NCBI GenBank assembly: GCA_016785955.1
Contig: JAEUWH010000007.1
Coordinates: 40,817 to 104,816 of the forward strand
DNA from: Pseudobdellovibrionaceae bacterium
Lineage (GTDB): Bacteria > Bdellovibrionota > Bdellovibrionia > Bdellovibrionales > Bdellovibrionaceae
Length of the DNA: 64,000 nucleotides
Reading direction: 5' to 3'
The position numbers and the translations under genes were made by a program. Shown here piece after piece: positions 8,316-16,805 of this stretch. Below the pieces are notes generated by a model. That model had not been told where the DNA came from, did not search any database, and worked only from the letters and a program-made list of their open reading frames with translations. Position 1 is the first letter of the stretch. The number at the start of each line of letters is the position of its first letter.

Positions 8316-9821
8316 ATGAATATAAATTTATTGCTTGGTTTTTTTTTCTTTATATTTCTAGTACAGAAAATCAGCGCCCGCGATGTCAGTAAAGAACTTA
8401 ATCAGCTCATTCTGAGGCCAATTAATTTTGTGGACGAAGTGAATAAAGGTATTTTGCAGGTGGATACCGGTTTGAAAGGCTCGGAACAGTGTGTGGAATT
8501 TATTTCTGACAAGTTAGGGCGTATCGATTTGCTGCAAAGTAGCAGTTTTTTTCCACAAAATTTGGAAGAAATTCGTCAGTTAGAAGAAAAAGGCAATGAA
8601 ACGCTGGGTAAGCTTTTTCAAATTCAACTAACGGTACGCAAAAAACAGCAAGAACTTTCAAAAAAAGGACGACTGACATTTGAATGTCTGCAGAATATCA
8701 GGCGTTCGACTCGGTACCTTAGATTCATGGAAGATATGCTAATAGAATGGCTAATTGAGCAAAAAAAGATGACCTCGTTCGCTGAAAATGTTTTAGGTGG
8801 GCAGTTCCCACAAGTGATGCGTAATCCAGAAATCAATTCTTCAGAGCCTTTTCTGGTTGGAGATATTTTTTTAATTCGAGGAAAAAGTATTGTTAGTGCA
8901 ATGATTGCGCGAATTGGTGATACAGAATTGCAGTTTAGTCATCTGGCCATTATTGGTCTGAACTTGAACAACGAGCGCGTCATTGTCGAAGCCTTGATTC
9001 CTTATGGCACACGGATTACTCCGTTTGATCAGTGGATGAGGCAAAAGGAGGCTCGGGTGGTCCACTTTCGATATAGTGATACCAGCGTGGCACTGAAAGC
9101 AGGCAAAGCGGCTTACGAGTTAGCCAACAGCTATATTAGTAAAAATAAAATCAACATCCCTTATGATTTTCATATGAGTTCGCTGGATGCGGATCAAATT
9201 TTTTGCGCCGAACTGATTGAAAATGCCTATCTGACAGCGTCGGCTTCGAAGGTTTTGTTGCCAGAGTATAAATCAATGACGACCAAATTTAAATCGACTC
9301 CCTTTCTAAAGAATATGGGAATTGAAGCCAGTGAAATATTTGCCCCTGGAGACATTGAGTTTGATTCACGATTTAATTTAGTCGCCGAATACCGATTTCT
9401 GGGAAAAATCGAGAGTGAGGATACGATACCAATTCTGCGCAAAGTGCGTATGCAGGATGCGATTATTCAGAGTTTATATAACTGGATGACGCTGGAAAAC
9501 TTTCAGTTTGTAGATTCTTGGAAAATCAATCTAAAAACAATTCTAGCAAAACTGTTTAGGTACTTTGGCTTTTTTAAGGATCGAATGCCGACACATATTC
9601 CTTATTCATCTTTGAAAACGATCATTCAGTTTGAGGACACAAGTCATTTGCTGCAGAAGCATCTTTTTGAAATGGAAAAAAAGTTTTATCAACAGCACAA
9701 GCACTCGATGCATTTTCAAGAAATGTTACGAGTGCTTGTGGATTATCGAGATGGCATGTGTAGAGACTCTCAGTCTGAATTTGTAGCTTTAATCAGATCG
9801 AATCGCTGTCCTGGAGAATAG
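8316..9821 (+). CDS. exported YiiX/YebB-like permuted papain-fold protein
   Basis: 501-aa protein with a signal peptide (residues 1-22). Residues about 180-300 match the circularly permuted papain-like (DUF830/YiiX) pattern: VGDIFLIRG, then His209 in FSHLAIIG, then Cys297 in DQIFCAELIENAY. Family members are amidases or peptidases acting on lipids or peptidoglycan-linked substrates. The N-terminal 150 residues look helical and the C-terminal 170 residues have no recognised domain. The ribosome site is weak and the upstream gap AT-rich. Family assignment is firm; the substrate is unknown. Confidence 0.8.
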   Translation: MNINLLLGFFFFIFLVQKISARDVSKELNQLILRPINFVDEVNKGILQVDTGLKGSEQCVEFISDKLGRIDLLQSSSFFPQNLEEIRQLEEKGNETLGKLFQIQLTVRKKQQELSKKGRLTFECLQNIRRSTRYLRFMEDMLIEWLIEQKKMTSFAENVLGGQFPQVMRNPEINSSEPFLVGDIFLIRGKSIVSAMIARIGDTELQFSHLAIIGLNLNNERVIVEALIPYGTRITPFDQWMRQKEARVVHFRYSDTSVALKAGKAAYELANSYISKNKINIPYDFHMSSLDADQIFCAELIENAYLTASASKVLLPEYKSMTTKFKSTPFLKNMGIEASEIFAPGDIEFDSRFNLVAEYRFLGKIESEDTIPILRKVRMQDAIIQSLYNWMTLENFQFVDSWKINLKTILAKLFRYFGFFKDRMPTHIPYSSLKTIIQFEDTSHLLQKHLFEMEKKFYQQHKHSMHFQEMLRVLVDYRDGMCRDSQSEFVALIRSNRCPGE

Positions 9822-9831
9822 GCTTAAATAA

Positions 9832-9865
9832 AAAACCCACTCTGAATAAATTGAGAGTGGGTTTG
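9832..9865 (-). terminator. rho-independent terminator for the 123-aa gene
   Basis: An 11-bp perfect stem (AAACCCACTCT / AGAGTGGGTTT) with a 10-nt loop lies 23 bp beyond the stop of the minus-strand gene. Read on the minus strand it ends in TTTTTTATTT. It also lies just past the convergent plus-strand gene and may serve both. Confidence 0.85.
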
Positions 9866-9887
9866 AACTGGTTGTTCTACAGAAAAT

Positions 9888-10259
9888 TTATGCAGCGTAA
9901 AGGCGTGCAAATTTTTCGTATTTTTTGAAAAATTTTGAGTATTCTTTTTCATAGTGGCCACTATACCCATCAAACAATTCGAACAAGAAGTTATAGTATT
10001 CGCGGTATACAAATGTCGCCATGAATTGTCCATAAAAGTCTTTTGGTGCATCGGCGTAGAATTCATATTTACGGAAAAAGTGAGTTACATATTTATTAAA
10101 ATATGACCACCATTTTTTTGCTTCTTTTTCACGGATAAAGTTACCTACAAAGTAAACTTTATTTCCGCAAGTTAAACCGATTTCCCATCCTTCACCGGCT
10201 GTTTTCCAATAAGTTTTGAACGTGTAATCGCCAAACTTGTACGTTTTAGTTGTGTTCAT
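9888..10259 (-). CDS. hypothetical aromatic-rich small protein
   Basis: 123 aa, not recognised. It is very rich in Tyr, Phe, Trp and Lys, has no signal peptide or membrane helix, and has a single Cys near residue 31. The second half looks helical (repeated FF-K-Y/E-K patterns). The gene is credible because a consensus AAGGAGG lies 6-7 bases before the ATG and a strong terminator follows. It is monocistronic between two plus-strand genes. Its composition suggests a compact cytoplasmic protein; no function is proposed. Confidence 0.75.
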   Translation of the reverse strand: MNTTKTYKFGDYTFKTYWKTAGEGWEIGLTCGNKVYFVGNFIREKEAKKWWSYFNKYVTHFFRKYEFYADAPKDFYGQFMATFVYREYYNFLFELFDGYSGHYEKEYSKFFKKYEKFARLYAA

Positions 10260-10388
10260 TCTTCCTCCTTGTGAGGCTTTATTTCGTCACAATGGAAACT
10301 AAAAGTCATGTGAAGTTATTTCTGACTAGACAGAACGAAGGTCCTAACTCGTGTCATCACTTGGTGTGATCGCTTCTCGCGACAGTGT

Positions 10389-10417
10389 TTGACAATGAAA
10401 TTGGAACACGTTTTTAT
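10389..10417 (+). promoter_or_regulatory. candidate promoter for the CcmH-like gene
   Basis: TTGACA, a 17-bp spacer and TTTTAT end 64 bp before the gene start. The -35 is a perfect consensus and the -10 is weak. The following leader holds a short CCCAG/CTGGG inverted repeat. Confidence 0.4.
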
Positions 10418-10481
10418 TTAGGCCCAGGTGAAACCCGTCTGGGTATTTAGGAAACAACTTTAGAAAATTTTGAGGAGTATT

Positions 10482-10883
10482 ATGACGACTACATTCGTAT
10501 TATTTTTTGTCAGTGTTTTTGCGCTATCAGTACATGCCAAATCTGTGAGTGGCACAGTGACGGTTGATAAAGGTTTGGAAAAGAGTTTAAAAGGTGGAGT
10601 GCTTTTTGTATTTGCCAAGAAGGTGGGAAGTAAGGCTGGTGATGGACAAATGCCGGTGGCTGTTCAGCGTATCGTTGATCCAAAGTTTCCAGTGCATTTC
10701 GAACTCAATGCGACCAATGCGATGGTTCAGGGAACGCCATTTGAGGGGCCATTTTCAATTTCAGCTCGTTATTCGGCAGGCGGCAATGCCACTGATAAAT
10801 CTGGTCCAGAAGGATCGACACCCATTGATAAGCCAATTAAAGTTGGTGAGACGGCTGTTTTGATTGAACTTAAAAAGAAGTAA
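10482..10883 (+). CDS. exported CcmH/CcmI C-terminal Ig-like domain protein
   Basis: 133 aa from ATG 10482, which has GAGGAG directly upstream; the longer TTG reading at 10470 would swallow that site. A signal peptide ends near VHA. The mature part (SGTVTVD...GVLFVFAKK...MPVAVQRI...PFSISARYSAGGNA) matches the Ig-like domain that ends CcmH/CcmI/NrfG-type cytochrome c biogenesis proteins, where it probably contacts apocytochrome or haem-ligation partners. Here the domain stands alone, without TPRs or CcmH CxxC, and no other ccm gene is near. The role is therefore inferred from the domain only. Confidence 0.75.
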   Translation: MTTTFVLFFVSVFALSVHAKSVSGTVTVDKGLEKSLKGGVLFVFAKKVGSKAGDGQMPVAVQRIVDPKFPVHFELNATNAMVQGTPFEGPFSISARYSAGGNATDKSGPEGSTPIDKPIKVGETAVLIELKKK

Positions 10884-10951
10884 GAATGGGATTGTTAGTG
10901 TACAACTGTGATTAGATTGCGACAGAAAAAAATTTGATCGAGTCTAACGCT

Positions 10952-10979
10952 GATCGCCCGTTTTTTTTGACGGGCGATC
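10952..10979. terminator. GC-rich hairpin with poly-T loop
   Basis: A 10-bp perfect stem (GATCGCCCGT / ACGGGCGATC) encloses a T-rich 8-nt loop. It lies between convergent genes, so transcription from both sides would end here. The T-run is in the loop rather than after the stem, which is unusual for a classical terminator. Confidence 0.5.
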
Positions 10980-11001
10980 TAAGAATGAGAATGGCGTGAT
11001 T

Positions 11002-11604
11002 CTATATTCCGAAACCTAAAATAACTTTCATGTATGTTCCGCTCATATCCAGATCTGGCGTGCCAGCAAAAGTTCCTGACGAGTCCTTTACGCGGCTCCA
11101 TTTCATATTTTGATATCCAGCTTCGGCACCAATCAAGAAACCAAGTAGGCCAACCCCCGCTTCTAAACCAACCGAGTAACTGGATGTTGAATCGGGAGAG
11201 AAATTAGTTGAAGTGGCGCCTTCGGTCCATTTGATGCTGTTCGAGTGTGACATACCCACCGTGGCGATGGGACCTAAATACATGATCGTATTGATGAGTC
11301 GATAGTTTACAATCAATGATGTTCGTGTGACTTGAGACTTATAATCTAGTCCATTGGACCCGGCATTAAATCCCATATTTTCATAACGGATACCGCCACC
11401 GATGCCGACGACGGGTATGATAAATAAAGCATCAAAACCAATTCCTGCATTCGGAGCTACTGTGGGAACCGATGTTGTGCCATTGTATATCGTGGCTAAG
11501 TCTGGCTTACTGGCTAACAATCCATAAGTCATGCGAGCTTCGACTAGGGCGTGTGCCGAACTAAAACCGAGTAAACATAATATTGCAATCCATTGTTTCA
11601 TCAT
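11002..11604 (-). CDS. small outer-membrane beta-barrel protein
   Basis: 200 aa with a signal peptide ending SSAHA (about residue 19), then alternating hydrophobic strands (GIGGGIRYENMGF, SLIVNYRLINTIMYLGPIA, SVGLEAGVGLLGFLIGAEAGY, TYMKVILGFGI) typical of an 8-strand OmpW/OprF-like barrel. No catalytic motif is seen. AGGAGG precedes a double ATG; the first is used here. Exact family and cargo are unknown. Confidence 0.7.
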   Translation of the reverse strand: MMKQWIAILCLLGFSSAHALVEARMTYGLLASKPDLATIYNGTTSVPTVAPNAGIGFDALFIIPVVGIGGGIRYENMGFNAGSNGLDYKSQVTRTSLIVNYRLINTIMYLGPIATVGMSHSNSIKWTEGATSTNFSPDSTSSYSVGLEAGVGLLGFLIGAEAGYQNMKWSRVKDSSGTFAGTPDLDMSGTYMKVILGFGI

Positions 11605-11711
11605 AACATCCTCCTAAAACATATAGACGATCAGCCCCAATCCTAGTCCTTTGTTCCTATAGGCACAATCAATTTATAGAAAAAGCAAATTGGATCAGGT
11701 CTAATGTAGTT

Positions 11712-12665
11712 ATGGTACTTGAAGCGTTCTCACACCCTGAAGAATGGGATCTAGTAAATTTTCGATTAAAGAACGAGCTGGCGACTCAAAATCAAGTGCG
11801 CTGTTATATTAATCCATTTTTGGCGAGCTTTGATTTACTGGTCAGCTTGGCGCAATTGTATGCGCATAAACGCAGTATCGCTTGGGTGACAGGGGCCTCT
11901 CCCTTGCTGGAAAATGTGCAGCCGCATTTTGTCCGAGAAGGTTATCAAATTCAAAATATTAAATTATTAGATTTGATTCAGGCTGCTGACCAAGGACAGA
12001 GCGTGATTGACGGTCTGAACAAAGACACTTTGTTTTTAGTTTTTTTTAAAGACAATGCATTGACGGGTGAGTCTTTTGATCATCAGAAACTTGAAGCATG
12101 GGCCGCTGCCAAGAAAATTTTTTTCGTACTTGTTAGCCATCAGGCAGAATCTGATTTTCAGTTGCAGCCGACGTCGTTTGGAATCAAGGTTTATGCTTCG
12201 GACTTAACTTTGGTTTTTTTACCTGAACGGGCAAAGCTGAATTCGTCGATTGGGGCCTATCAAAATATCCAATGGAAAGACCAATGGAGCGAATCAATAA
12301 AGAAAAAAAATATCGATCTGCAGGCAGCAATTCAAGAGTGGGAAGATTCCTTGGTCCAGCAAAAATGGCATTATAAAGGACTGCGCAGTCCGCAACGTTC
12401 ACTGCTGATTTTTGATGCGGTTCATGGTCAGATCGTCGTCGAAAAATTAAAAGAAAAAGGTTTTTCAAATGCTACGTCTTATGCAGATTGTGTGTCCCAG
12501 AGTCCAAAGTCTATTCGATCATGGATCCAGCCAGAGATATCGGATCAGGTGCTGCGGGGATTAATTAGCTTGTCTTTCAAAGAAGCCAGGGATATTCCCT
12601 CAAAGGAGTTAATTGAAAATATCGTGCGCGATATCCAAACAGATTCTGAATGGACTTTTAAATAA
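11712..12665 (+). CDS. hypothetical protein, possibly a degenerate PLP-transferase fold
   Basis: 317 aa, cytoplasmic by composition, no signal peptide. The layout (RCYINPFLASFDLLVSL, IAWVTGASPLLENV, DTLFLVFFKDNALTG, KKIFFVLVSHQAES, SDLTLVFLPERAKLNSS) faintly recalls the large domain of aminotransferase-like PLP enzymes, but I cannot find a secure Schiff-base lysine. That similarity is a weak inference. It ends 24 bp before the recO start, so the two are probably cotranscribed. Confidence 0.6.
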   Translation: MVLEAFSHPEEWDLVNFRLKNELATQNQVRCYINPFLASFDLLVSLAQLYAHKRSIAWVTGASPLLENVQPHFVREGYQIQNIKLLDLIQAADQGQSVIDGLNKDTLFLVFFKDNALTGESFDHQKLEAWAAAKKIFFVLVSHQAESDFQLQPTSFGIKVYASDLTLVFLPERAKLNSSIGAYQNIQWKDQWSESIKKKNIDLQAAIQEWEDSLVQQKWHYKGLRSPQRSLLIFDAVHGQIVVEKLKEKGFSNATSYADCVSQSPKSIRSWIQPEISDQVLRGLISLSFKEARDIPSKELIENIVRDIQTDSEWTFK

Positions 12666-12689
12666 AGTCCTTTGAGGGGGGCTTGGAAC

Positions 12690-13307
12690 TTGATCAAGAA
12701 AACAGGAACTTTCATTCTTTTAAAAAAAGTCCGATATGGGGAAGCTGATTTGATTATCACCGGGATCTCGTCGGAAGGAGAAAAAAAATCGTTCTTGGCG
12801 CGTTCGGCATTAAAAAGCCGAAAACGTTTCGGCGGTGGGATCTTAGAGCCTCTTCATCATGTGAAATTAATATATTCGGACAAATCTGATAAACATCAAC
12901 TGTCAACATTAGAAGAAGCCCAGTTGCTGAATGATTTCGCTGCAATTAAAACAGATTATGATTTGCTGCAGTTTGGTTTATTTGCCGTCGAATGCGCGGC
13001 CAAAGTGTCTCAGGAAGGCGATAGTTTGTCGGACTCACTTTACAATTTGTTGGGTCATTGTTTGAAAAATATTTCGTCGCAATCATTTCAGCAACAAACA
13101 CATTTACCAATTTTAAAAATCCAATTTTTTCTAAAGTTACTGGCAGATCAGGGCGTATTAGAACAAGACGTGTGGATGCGTCCGTTTTTGCATACCCCAT
13201 TGTCTGATTTTTTAAAGTTAGTACCCCAGGCCAGTGAAGCAAAAGAGCGAATTTCTTATGTGGAAAAAGTAGTGCGTGAGTATCTAAGTCATGCGCAGCT
13301 TTCATAA
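12690..13307 (+). CDS. recO: DNA repair protein RecO
   Basis: Recombination mediator that helps load RecA at gaps, with RecF/RecR. Residues about 1-75 fit the OB-fold (TGTFILLKKVRYGEADLIITGIS, FGGGILEPLHHVKLIY) and the remainder the helical RecO C-terminal domain; the zinc-binding cysteines seen in some RecO proteins are absent. I chose TTG 12690 because AGGGGG lies 9 bases upstream; translation from TTG 12672 would include it. Length 205 aa is slightly short for the family. Confidence 0.85.
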   Translation: MIKKTGTFILLKKVRYGEADLIITGISSEGEKKSFLARSALKSRKRFGGGILEPLHHVKLIYSDKSDKHQLSTLEEAQLLNDFAAIKTDYDLLQFGLFAVECAAKVSQEGDSLSDSLYNLLGHCLKNISSQSFQQQTHLPILKIQFFLKLLADQGVLEQDVWMRPFLHTPLSDFLKLVPQASEAKERISYVEKVVREYLSHAQLS

Positions 13308-13355
13308 AGACGAGCCTAGAATGTATAACAGCAGCCGTGGTATCAACTATTGTGC

Positions 13356-14291
13356 TTAACGAGCTTTTTTTAATTTTCCTAGTGGATGCGAGCGTTCTAA
13401 CGTCTGATAAAGTTGAGATAAGTTTAAATGGGTGTATTTTTCCGTCGCGGATAAAGTGGAATGTCCTAGTAAGTTTTGAATCACACGCAAATTCGCGCCA
13501 CTGTTCAAAAGATGAGTGGCAAAGCTGTGCCGGAGGGCATGTGGATTTAAATTTTGTATGAGTCCAGCTTGTTGACCAATAGAGCGAATCCACTCGTATC
13601 CCGTGCGTTCACTAATAGAAAGGTCTTCAGGTCGTGATTTTTTCAAACGAAAAAATACGTTAGAAGTTTTTGGGAATGTTTTAAGATAGTCTTCGTATGA
13701 ATTCCATTCTGTCCATACAAAGTCGGGACAAACGACGAATCGTTCCTTCGCTCCTTTACCGCGAATCAAAATTTTCTTTTCGAAGCGATTAATGTCCGTA
13801 ATTTTTAAATTACATCCTTCTGAAATTCGCAGCCCGGCGCCGTACAGAAATAAAAAAAGCAAACGTTGTTGGCGAAAAATCAAATCCTCATCAGAGTTTT
13901 TGCTCGAATGACGGCGGCTTAAAAAATCAAGGCACGAGGTGACTTCATCGAACGAGATAAAATGAGGAATTTTGCGAGGAACTTTGGGGGAGTGATAAAG
14001 GTCAGATAAAGGTGAGTCGAGTAGGTGAGTTTCGTACATCCAGTTTAAAAAGCTTTTTAGAGTACCAACTTTACGGTTTCGGGAGGCCAAGCTGAGGTCG
14101 CCAAGACTGACTAATTGAGCTGAAAAGTAGCTTCTGAGATCGTTTTTATGAGGCTTTGAAGTTTTTACAGGTTCGAAAAAGTCGTCTAGATCCTTTTTAT
14201 AGGCTCGCTGTGTGTGCGGACTGCATGAGTTTATATTCTCCATATATTTCAGATAGTTATCAATTTGTGCATACGCTTGTTTTGGCGTCAT
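13356..14291 (-). CDS. XerC/XerD-type tyrosine recombinase
   Basis: Site-specific recombinase, 311 aa. The N-terminal SAM-like core-binding domain covers residues 1-95, and the catalytic domain has Arg155 (GLRISEG), Lys179 (RGKGAKER), His251/Arg254 (HALRHSFATHLL), His277 (LLGHSTL) and nucleophile Tyr286. All key residues are present. Xer proteins resolve chromosome dimers at dif; a phage or element integrase is the alternative, but the length and lack of mobile genes nearby favour Xer. C or D cannot be decided. It converges with recO. Confidence 0.9.
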   Translation of the reverse strand: MTPKQAYAQIDNYLKYMENINSCSPHTQRAYKKDLDDFFEPVKTSKPHKNDLRSYFSAQLVSLGDLSLASRNRKVGTLKSFLNWMYETHLLDSPLSDLYHSPKVPRKIPHFISFDEVTSCLDFLSRRHSSKNSDEDLIFRQQRLLFLFLYGAGLRISEGCNLKITDINRFEKKILIRGKGAKERFVVCPDFVWTEWNSYEDYLKTFPKTSNVFFRLKKSRPEDLSISERTGYEWIRSIGQQAGLIQNLNPHALRHSFATHLLNSGANLRVIQNLLGHSTLSATEKYTHLNLSQLYQTLERSHPLGKLKKAR

Positions 14292-14336
14292 TGTGACAAA
14301 ATCCTAAAATATTTATAGCACCCTGCAAAAAATTTC

Positions 14337-14366
14337 TTGCAAAAATTACTTAACCTCAGCTATATT
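14337..14366 (+). promoter_or_regulatory. candidate promoter of the sigma-54 activator gene
   Basis: TTGCAA, an 18-bp spacer and TATATT lie in the gap between the divergent recombinase and activator genes, about 80 bp before the activator start. No sigma-54 (GG-N10-GC) promoter was noticed here. Confidence 0.4.
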
Positions 14367-14367
14367 G

Positions 14368-14403
14368 CACTGCACAAGTCACTATGCGTTAATTCGTGCA
14401 GTG
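14368..14403 (+). promoter_or_regulatory. 8-bp inverted repeat just after the -10
   Basis: CACTGCAC (14368-14375) and GTGCAGTG (14396-14403) are perfect inverted arms 20 bp apart, beginning two bases after the candidate -10. The site could be an operator across the transcription start or a hairpin in the 5' leader. Confidence 0.45.
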
Positions 14404-14448
14404 AAAAATAACTAGATGAAATGACATTATCACACAAAGGCGGCACGT

Positions 14449-15525
14449 ATGAACGATAATTCAGTTTCCTCGTCTCAGGTCTTACCGACGAGTCAATCAC
14501 AGAACCAAGTTCTGTGGGGAAAACCATTAGAGCAGGCAAAGCCCGCTCAAGCTACTATCACTCGTAGCATCATTTATCAGTCGGAAGCGATGGGTAACTT
14601 GATGAAGATGATTGATCGGGTAGCGCCATCAAATGCCAACGTATTGGTACTTGGCGAATCTGGAACTGGTAAGGAATTACTAGCTCGCGCGGTTCATGAA
14701 AAGTCTACTCGCAAGAGCCGACCTTTTGTAGCCATCAACTGCGGGGCCCTCCGTGAAACCTTATTAGAGAGTGAACTATTTGGTCATGAAAAAGGATCGT
14801 TTACGGGAGCCTACACTCGTAAAATTGGTTTGGCCGAAGTGGCAAACGGCGGGACGCTATTTCTTGATGAAATTGGCGAGTTGTCTCATGGCATTCAAGC
14901 AAAACTTTTGCGCTTTATTCAAGAAGGCGAAATTTTCCGCGTTGGTGGCAAAGACCCCATAAAAGTCGATATTCGTCTGATCTCGGCAACTAATCGCGAG
15001 TTAGATCAAGAAGTTCAGAAAGGTAACTTTCGTGAAGACTTATTCTATCGCATTAACACGATTGTCGTGAACGCTCCACCTTTACGTCGTCGAAAAGAAG
15101 ATATTCCATTGTTGATTCAACATTTCATGAATCAATCCCCGCAGGCTCAATACGGCAAGATGAAAACTATTTCTACCGAGTCCGTTCAGTTGTTAATGAA
15201 ATACGATTGGCCGGGAAATATTCGTGAATTGCAAAATGTTTGCGAGCGTTTGCAAATTCTGTCGGAAGGACACCAAATCGAGGTCGGTGATTTGCCAGAC
15301 TATATTCAAAGTCCAGAAGTCGAGATTGATTTCTTAGAGTACGATCCAAATATTCCATTGTATGAAATTGAGAAAAAATACATTTTGAAAGCATTAGGGC
15401 ACTTCAGTGGAAATAAGACTCAAGCGGCCAATAGCTTAGGTATTACCATTAAGACTTTGTACAACAAACTCCATGAATATGGAGAGTTTGACAAGTTTGC
15501 GGTTCATTCCAAACCAATGAAATAG
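14449..15525 (+). CDS. sigma-54-dependent transcriptional activator without receiver domain
   Basis: Bacterial enhancer-binding protein, 358 aa. Walker A GESGTGKE is at 69-76, the sigma-54 contact loop GSFTGA at 116-121, Walker [11 protein letters not shown] at 135-144, WPGNIREL at 254-261, and a Fis-type HTH at 319-343 ([21 protein letters not shown]). The first 40 residues are Ser/Gln-rich and hold no phosphoacceptor or PAS domain, so activity is probably set by expression or a partner protein (PspF-like). AAAGGCGG precedes the ATG. The targets are unknown. Confidence 0.92.
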   Translation: MNDNSVSSSQVLPTSQSQNQVLWGKPLEQAKPAQATITRSIIYQSEAMGNLMKMIDRVAPSNANVLVLGESGTGKELLARAVHEKSTRKSRPFVAINCGALRETLLESELFGHEKGSFTGAYTRKIGLAEVANGGTLFLDEIGELSHGIQAKLLRFIQEGEIFRVGGKDPIKVDIRLISATNRELDQEVQKGNFREDLFYRINTIVVNAPPLRRRKEDIPLLIQHFMNQSPQAQYGKMKTISTESVQLLMKYDWPGNIRELQNVCERLQILSEGHQIEVGDLPDYIQSPEVEIDFLEYDPNIPLYEIEKKYILKALGHFSGNKTQAANSLGITIKTLYNKLHEYGEFDKFAVHSKPMK

Positions 15526-15545
15526 TCAAAAACTGACTATTTTTT
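15521..15545 (+). terminator. rho-independent terminator of the activator gene
   Basis: AATAGTCA / TGACTATT stem with a 5-nt loop, running into TTTTT. The stem includes the stop codon itself. Confidence 0.75.
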
Positions 15546-15619
15546 GGATGATCAAATTTATAAATGGGATATGTTGCACGTTAATTCCACCATTTCAGCG
15601 GAACGTTTGTTGTTTTTTT

Positions 15620-15650
15620 AAGGGCTTTCATAAAAGCCCTTTTCTTTTTT
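15620..15650 (+). terminator. second rho-independent terminator
   Basis: AAGGGCTTT / AAAGCCCTT stem with loop CATA, followed by TTCTTTTTTT. It lies 75 bp after the first terminator and before the next gene's ribosome site. It could be a backup or could end a short RNA from 15546-15650. Confidence 0.8.
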
Positions 15651-15731
15651 TGGGACAAAATTTTTCTTAACTTCGTCAAATTGTCTTTATCTTTTTGCTT
15701 AATCTCCCGATTTAGAATTTGGGAGAGTTTC

Positions 15732-16667
15732 GTGAAGGTAAAAGTTGTTGTTCTCAGTTTCCTAATCACCCTATTTTTAAGTTTGAACTTTGTGATCCCG
15801 CAATTAGTCCAGGAGCGTCTCCAGGCCTACATGGGAGACATTCAGCAAAGTGTTATCCAGTATGGATTGCAGCTAGATTTTGAGGATGTGCGATTGTCCT
15901 ATATTCCACTGCGTATTCGTGTGAATGGTTTGAAATTAAGTACAAGTGACGGTGGAATGGTGTTTTCGACAAACCGGATTGATTTTTCAAATTGGTCGCT
16001 GGCCGAAGTTGTCAACGTTTCACAAGGGCAAATGAATTTCGCTGAACTGACGAAACTACGTGTTTCCGTTCAAAAGCTTGAGTTCGATGATATTTACCTT
16101 TCGAATCGATTGCAAAAAGCAATGCAAGAACTGGGATATGAAAAATTGGTACTCAATGTTGTTTCGGATTATGACTATGATGCCGAGACGAAGAATTTAT
16201 ATGTGAACGAGTTTTCAGTTGAAGGTGCGCAGATAGGCAAAATTAGTTTCAATGTGCATTTGACAGAATTTAGAATTCCGACATCTGAAGAGATAAAAAA
16301 TTTGGCTAGTTTAAATCAAGGCTCGGTTAAATCTTTCTCTGTAGAGTACGTGGAAGATTCGTTGGTTAAGAAGTTCAAAATGTTAGCGGCGAAAAACAAC
16401 GTGTCGTTAGATCGATATATAGCTCTTGGTAAAAAAATCGATAGCAATCGAGATCCGGCAAGTACAGAAGATGACGTGGTTACAACGAGTTTGCAGAAAT
16501 TTATTAACGATCCGAAGACAATGAAGTTGGTTGTGGCGCCAGAAAAAGAGATTCCATTTAAAGACATATCACTGATGATGATGCTTTCACCAAATAAACT
16601 GGTGGAGTCATTGCAGCCCAGTCTCGAAGTTAATGGTTCGATGGTAAGGCTAGCGCCTAAGGAGTAA
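15732..16667 (+). CDS. AsmA/DUF748-like single-span membrane protein
   Basis: 311 aa from GTG 15732, chosen because GGGAGAG lies just upstream and the reading frame then starts with the membrane anchor (about residues 4-22). The following segment (FEDVRLSYIPLRIRVNGLKL, GGMVFSTNRIDFSNWSL) has the pattern of AsmA/DUF748-type N-terminal repeats, long periplasmic proteins linked to lipid transport. It is much shorter than TamB or YhdP. Assignment is by pattern, not by a unique motif; a generic periplasmic anchored protein is the alternative. Confidence 0.65.
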   Translation: MKVKVVVLSFLITLFLSLNFVIPQLVQERLQAYMGDIQQSVIQYGLQLDFEDVRLSYIPLRIRVNGLKLSTSDGGMVFSTNRIDFSNWSLAEVVNVSQGQMNFAELTKLRVSVQKLEFDDIYLSNRLQKAMQELGYEKLVLNVVSDYDYDAETKNLYVNEFSVEGAQIGKISFNVHLTEFRIPTSEEIKNLASLNQGSVKSFSVEYVEDSLVKKFKMLAAKNNVSLDRYIALGKKIDSNRDPASTEDDVVTTSLQKFINDPKTMKLVVAPEKEIPFKDISLMMMLSPNKLVESLQPSLEVNGSMVRLAPKE

Positions 16668-16805
16668 ACCTCGAGATTTGGAATAAGATAGGGGGCCCGC
16701 TGTGGCGATTTTTCTAACGAAACGGGGCCGGTCTTAGTTTTTAAGTTGGTTTTCAACTAGCAATAAATGATTGAATTCATAAGTATTTAGATTAAATCTG
16801 ATTAA

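Noticed and set aside
12946..13593. 215-codon minus-strand frame overlapping recO and the recombinase gene
   Set aside because: It crosses two better-supported genes in another frame, has no recognisable domain or ribosome site and is a shadow.
13356..14291. Tyrosine recombinase as the integrase of a genomic island
   Set aside because: No tRNA, attachment repeats or phage-type genes nearby, and size and sequence fit housekeeping Xer proteins.
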